In this document: piece by piece, positions 36,083 to 38,393 of the stretch
Layout: each line of letters starts with the position of its first letter
Position numbering within the stretch: the first letter of the stretch is position 1
Assembly: GCA_025357175.1 (NCBI GenBank)
Contig: JANXPS010000018.1
Coordinates: 1 to 38,393 of the forward strand
Direction: 5' to 3'
DNA length: 38,393 nt
From: Deltaproteobacteria bacterium
GTDB taxonomy: Bacteria; Desulfobacterota; Deferrimicrobia; Deferrimicrobiales; Deferrimicrobiaceae
The notes under the pieces: model-generated
Database searches by the model: none
Told to the model about the DNA's origin: nothing
What the model saw: the letters and a program-made list of their open reading frames with translations, nothing else
Position numbers and translations under genes: made by a program

Positions 36083-37450
36083 ATGACCCGAAGAATCCTT
36101 GGACGAAACGTTCTTTTTTCAGCGGGCCTCCTGCTGCTCGCGGCCTTCGTCTCGACGCTCTGTCTCCCTGGCCCCGCCCGGGCCGAGAGGGCCGGCATCG
36201 GGTGGGAAGAGAGCATCGCGGCGAAGAAGGGGAAGGCGAAGACGATCGCCGACCTCGCCGCGTACTACGACTCCTCGTCCTGCGCGACCTGCCACAAGGA
36301 GGCGCACGCCCAGTGGCAGAACACGTCCCATTCAGCCTCGATCGTCGGGACGGGCCGCACGGCCGACGTCTTCTGGGCCTTCGTCCAGGAAGGCCTGATG
36401 AAGTGGAACCACTCCGGCGTCAAGGCGATCGCCGACGTCAGGGTCGAGCACCTCATGGAGTGCGCCAAGTGCCACCTCCCGCAACTGGCCGACGCCGAAG
36501 ACGGCGTGGCGCGCGAGATCGTGTCCGTGCTTGCCGAGCGTCAGGGTGCGGCCGACCGGAAGGACGCCGCGGCGGCCGAAAAGGCCACGATGAAACTGAA
36601 GTCGCTGAACATCGGCTGCCTCATCTGCCACAACCGGAACGCGGTGATGCACAAGTGGGCAGACGGCTATCCCAAGGACGGAGAAATCTACGGGGGCAAG
36701 GAAGGAACGCACCCGGGCCCGGGATTTACGGTGCTCAAGAAAAGCCCGATCATGGGCGAGTCGATCCTGTGCGGCCAGTGCCACGGACTCGGGCCGAACC
36801 TCGAGATGGCCAACCCGACCCAGTGCACGACGCTTTACGGAAGCTACATCTACGCATACCGGTCGCAGGGCGGAAAGGAATCGTGCCAGGACTGCCACAT
36901 GCGCCGGAACAAGGTCGGGCACGAGACCCGCGCGCTCTACGACCCGAAGCTGATCCAGTCCGCGCTCGACGTCAAGACGGTCACCCACGGATTCTTCTGG
37001 CGCGACAACCGCCAGTACGTGCCCCGGGTCATCGTCGATCTCACGATCCTCAACAAGGCGGGGCACGCCATCCCCGACAGTGTTTCCTCCAATCACCGGC
37101 TGCTCCTGTCCGTGACCGCGAAGAAAGCCGACGGGACGCAGGTGTTCAGCCAGGAAAAGGTCTACATGCAGGTGCCCCAGTATCTCGGGCGCGGCAACAA
37201 GATGGGGCGCGCGGCTTACGAAAAGACCGGCGTCGTCGAAGACTCCTCGCTTTTGCCCGGAGAGGCCGTTCACGAGAAGTTCGACTTCACGCTCGAGCCC
37301 GATGAAGCGGCCGCCGGAAAGAACAGGAAACTCTTTTCCGAACTCGAGGTCTACGTGACCATCCGGCAGCTGAACCCGGACGACGCCCAGAACAGCGCCG
37401 GCCACACGCTCTACCAAACCAGCCGAACCGTGACCATCGAGGAGAGGTAG
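36083..37450 (+). CDS. Pentaheme c-type cytochrome (cytochrome c554-like)
   Basis: 455 residues. A signal peptide ends at about residue 34 ('PGPARA'). Five CxxCH motifs start at residues 67, 127, 179, 230 and 268. The first ('SCATCHKEAHAQW', with 'TSHS' shortly after) matches the cytochrome c554 style. The C-terminal 150 residues lack hemes and form a strand-rich domain with 'NKAGHAIPDS', a motif often seen in multiheme cytochromes. Predicted to be periplasmic and to carry electrons. The ATG at 36083 is preferred because GAGGAG ends 9 bases upstream and it gives a clean signal peptide; an ATG at 36035 overlapping the previous gene is an alternative. A paralogue follows after 6 bases. Redox partners are not visible. 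Confidence 0.92.
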   Translation: MTRRILGRNVLFSAGLLLLAAFVSTLCLPGPARAERAGIGWEESIAAKKGKAKTIADLAAYYDSSSCATCHKEAHAQWQNTSHSASIVGTGRTADVFWAFVQEGLMKWNHSGVKAIADVRVEHLMECAKCHLPQLADAEDGVAREIVSVLAERQGAADRKDAAAAEKATMKLKSLNIGCLICHNRNAVMHKWADGYPKDGEIYGGKEGTHPGPGFTVLKKSPIMGESILCGQCHGLGPNLEMANPTQCTTLYGSYIYAYRSQGGKESCQDCHMRRNKVGHETRALYDPKLIQSALDVKTVTHGFFWRDNRQYVPRVIVDLTILNKAGHAIPDSVSSNHRLLLSVTAKKADGTQVFSQEKVYMQVPQYLGRGNKMGRAAYEKTGVVEDSSLLPGEAVHEKFDFTLEPDEAAAGKNRKLFSELEVYVTIRQLNPDDAQNSAGHTLYQTSRTVTIEER

Positions 37451-37456
37451 TCTCTT

Positions 37457-38393
37457 ATGTCTTCGACGCGATCCGTTCGCGCCCTATCGGTCATCTTCGC
37501 CCTCGCGCTGCAGTTCCTGCCCGCGTTGTGCGACGCCCTGCCCGCCGGAACAGGGTGGGAGAACACGATCGTGGCCCGCAGGGGAAAGGCGAAAACCGTC
37601 GCGGAGCTTTCGGCTCTCTACGATTCCACCCATTGCCGCGAGTGCCACCCGAAAGTCTATCGCGCGTGGGAACTGTCCGCCCACTCCGAATCCATCATGG
37701 GGAAGCGCCGGCCGGGCCGGAAGGCGCTGGCGATGCTGACGATTTTCGACATCGCGAAGGAAGAATGGCCTTTCACCAAGCTCGAATCGGTCTCCGACGT
37801 CAAGATCGAACACCTGATGGGATGCGCCAGGTGCCACCTTCCCCAGTTGGCCGACGCCGAGGACAGCGTGGCGCGGGAATTGTTCGGCGACTTCATCAAA
37901 TGGCGTGACGCAAAGAAAAACAAGGACGAAGGCACGGCGGGCGACGTCGAGGAGAAACTGTCCGAGCTCTCGGTTACCTGCCTGATATGCCACAACCGGA
38001 ACGCGGTCGTCCACAAGTGGACCGACGGCTTCCCGTCCTGGCGGGCGGTGTACGGCTCGGCCAACAAGCTGCATCCGGTCGGGAAGTTCCCCACCGTCGT
38101 TCAGAGCCCGATCCAGGACGAGGCGCTGGCGTGCGGGCAGTGCCACGGGGCCGGTGCCATTCTCGAGCGCGACAACCCGACCCAATGCCCCACCGGCTAC
38201 GGTTTCTTCCTCTTCGACTACAAGGCCAGGGGCGGCGACGAGATCTGCCAGGACTGCCACATGCGCAAGGACAACCGCGGGCACAACATCCAGAGCTACC
38301 GCGATCCCGCGATGATCAAGGCCGCCCTCGACTTCTCCGTGGACGTCACGCCGATCGTCCTTCACGGCGAGGAGACGAAGCCCTCCGCCCCCG
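37457..38393 (+). CDS. Second pentaheme c-type cytochrome paralogue (3' partial)
   Basis: The frame starts at ATG 37457, with GGAGAGG about 9 bases upstream in the end of the previous gene, and runs off the window after 312 codons. A signal peptide (MSSTRSVRALSVIFALALQF, cleavage near 'CDA' or 'LPA') precedes five CxxCH motifs at residues 60, 123, 175, 226 and 264. The spacing is nearly the same as in the upstream cytochrome (67, 127, 179, 230, 268). Shared blocks include 'GKAKT', 'CHLPQLADAED', 'CLICHNRNAV', 'CGQCHG' and 'CQDCHMR'. It arose by tandem duplication. The visible end ('GEETKPSAP') begins to diverge from the first copy, so its C-terminal domain may differ; that lies outside the window. 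Confidence 0.9.
   Translation, partial: MSSTRSVRALSVIFALALQFLPALCDALPAGTGWENTIVARRGKAKTVAELSALYDSTHCRECHPKVYRAWELSAHSESIMGKRRPGRKALAMLTIFDIAKEEWPFTKLESVSDVKIEHLMGCARCHLPQLADAEDSVARELFGDFIKWRDAKKNKDEGTAGDVEEKLSELSVTCLICHNRNAVVHKWTDGFPSWRAVYGSANKLHPVGKFPTVVQSPIQDEALACGQCHGAGAILERDNPTQCPTGYGFFLFDYKARGGDEICQDCHMRKDNRGHNIQSYRDPAMIKAALDFSVDVTPIVLHGEETKPSAP

Overview
The window looks like chromosomal DNA from a high-GC Gram-negative bacterium. An outer membrane is implied by TolB, AsmA, AmpG and periplasmic adaptor proteins. Twin multiheme c-type cytochromes, a heme-type diguanylate cyclase and a HAMP-less chemoreceptor suggest a Desulfuromonadota/'deltaproteobacterial' style anaerobe. This placement is inference from gene content; no rRNA or marker gene is present. 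No tRNA, rRNA, CRISPR array, insertion sequence or phage gene was seen, and no gap between genes exceeds 160 bases.

Region A (3-23170, + strand) is a tightly packed probable operon. It opens inside a giant gene (>4850 codons in the window, 5' end missing) for a repetitive exoprotein: hemagglutinin-like beta-helix repeats, GxGxD-type repeats, Calx-beta-like and PPC-like domains, at least 14 copies of a tryptophan-containing module, a FlgD-like Ig fold and a C-terminal RTX block. Next come two small DUF3467 paralogues, a GAF-HlyD membrane-fusion protein, a PqqD-like/M50 metalloprotease/HlyD fusion, a shortened SecA-family ATPase, an exported RND-type adaptor, and a third DUF3467 domain fused to an unrecognised C-terminal domain. 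There is no ABC ATPase. The set reads as a dedicated export machine for the giant protein, powered by a SecA-like motor, and is the most interesting part of the window.

Region B (23146-29512, - strand) is a three-gene run in the order tolB-like, heme-binding diguanylate cyclase (GGEEF) and an AsmA-family protein, all concerned with the envelope or c-di-GMP signalling. Its end overlaps region A tail-to-tail by 25 bases. A short orphan coding-like fragment lies between the cyclase and asmA.

Region C (29637-33652) has a small membrane protein on the + strand, facing a - strand pair: an AmpG-like muropeptide permease followed by a hybrid sensor kinase (membrane sensor, PAS, HisKA, HATPase, receiver).

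Region D (33810-38393, + strand) is a second packed operon: a small exported protein, a methyl-accepting chemotaxis protein, another small exported protein, and two paralogous five-heme c-type cytochromes, the second cut by the window end. It may couple periplasmic electron transfer to taxis.
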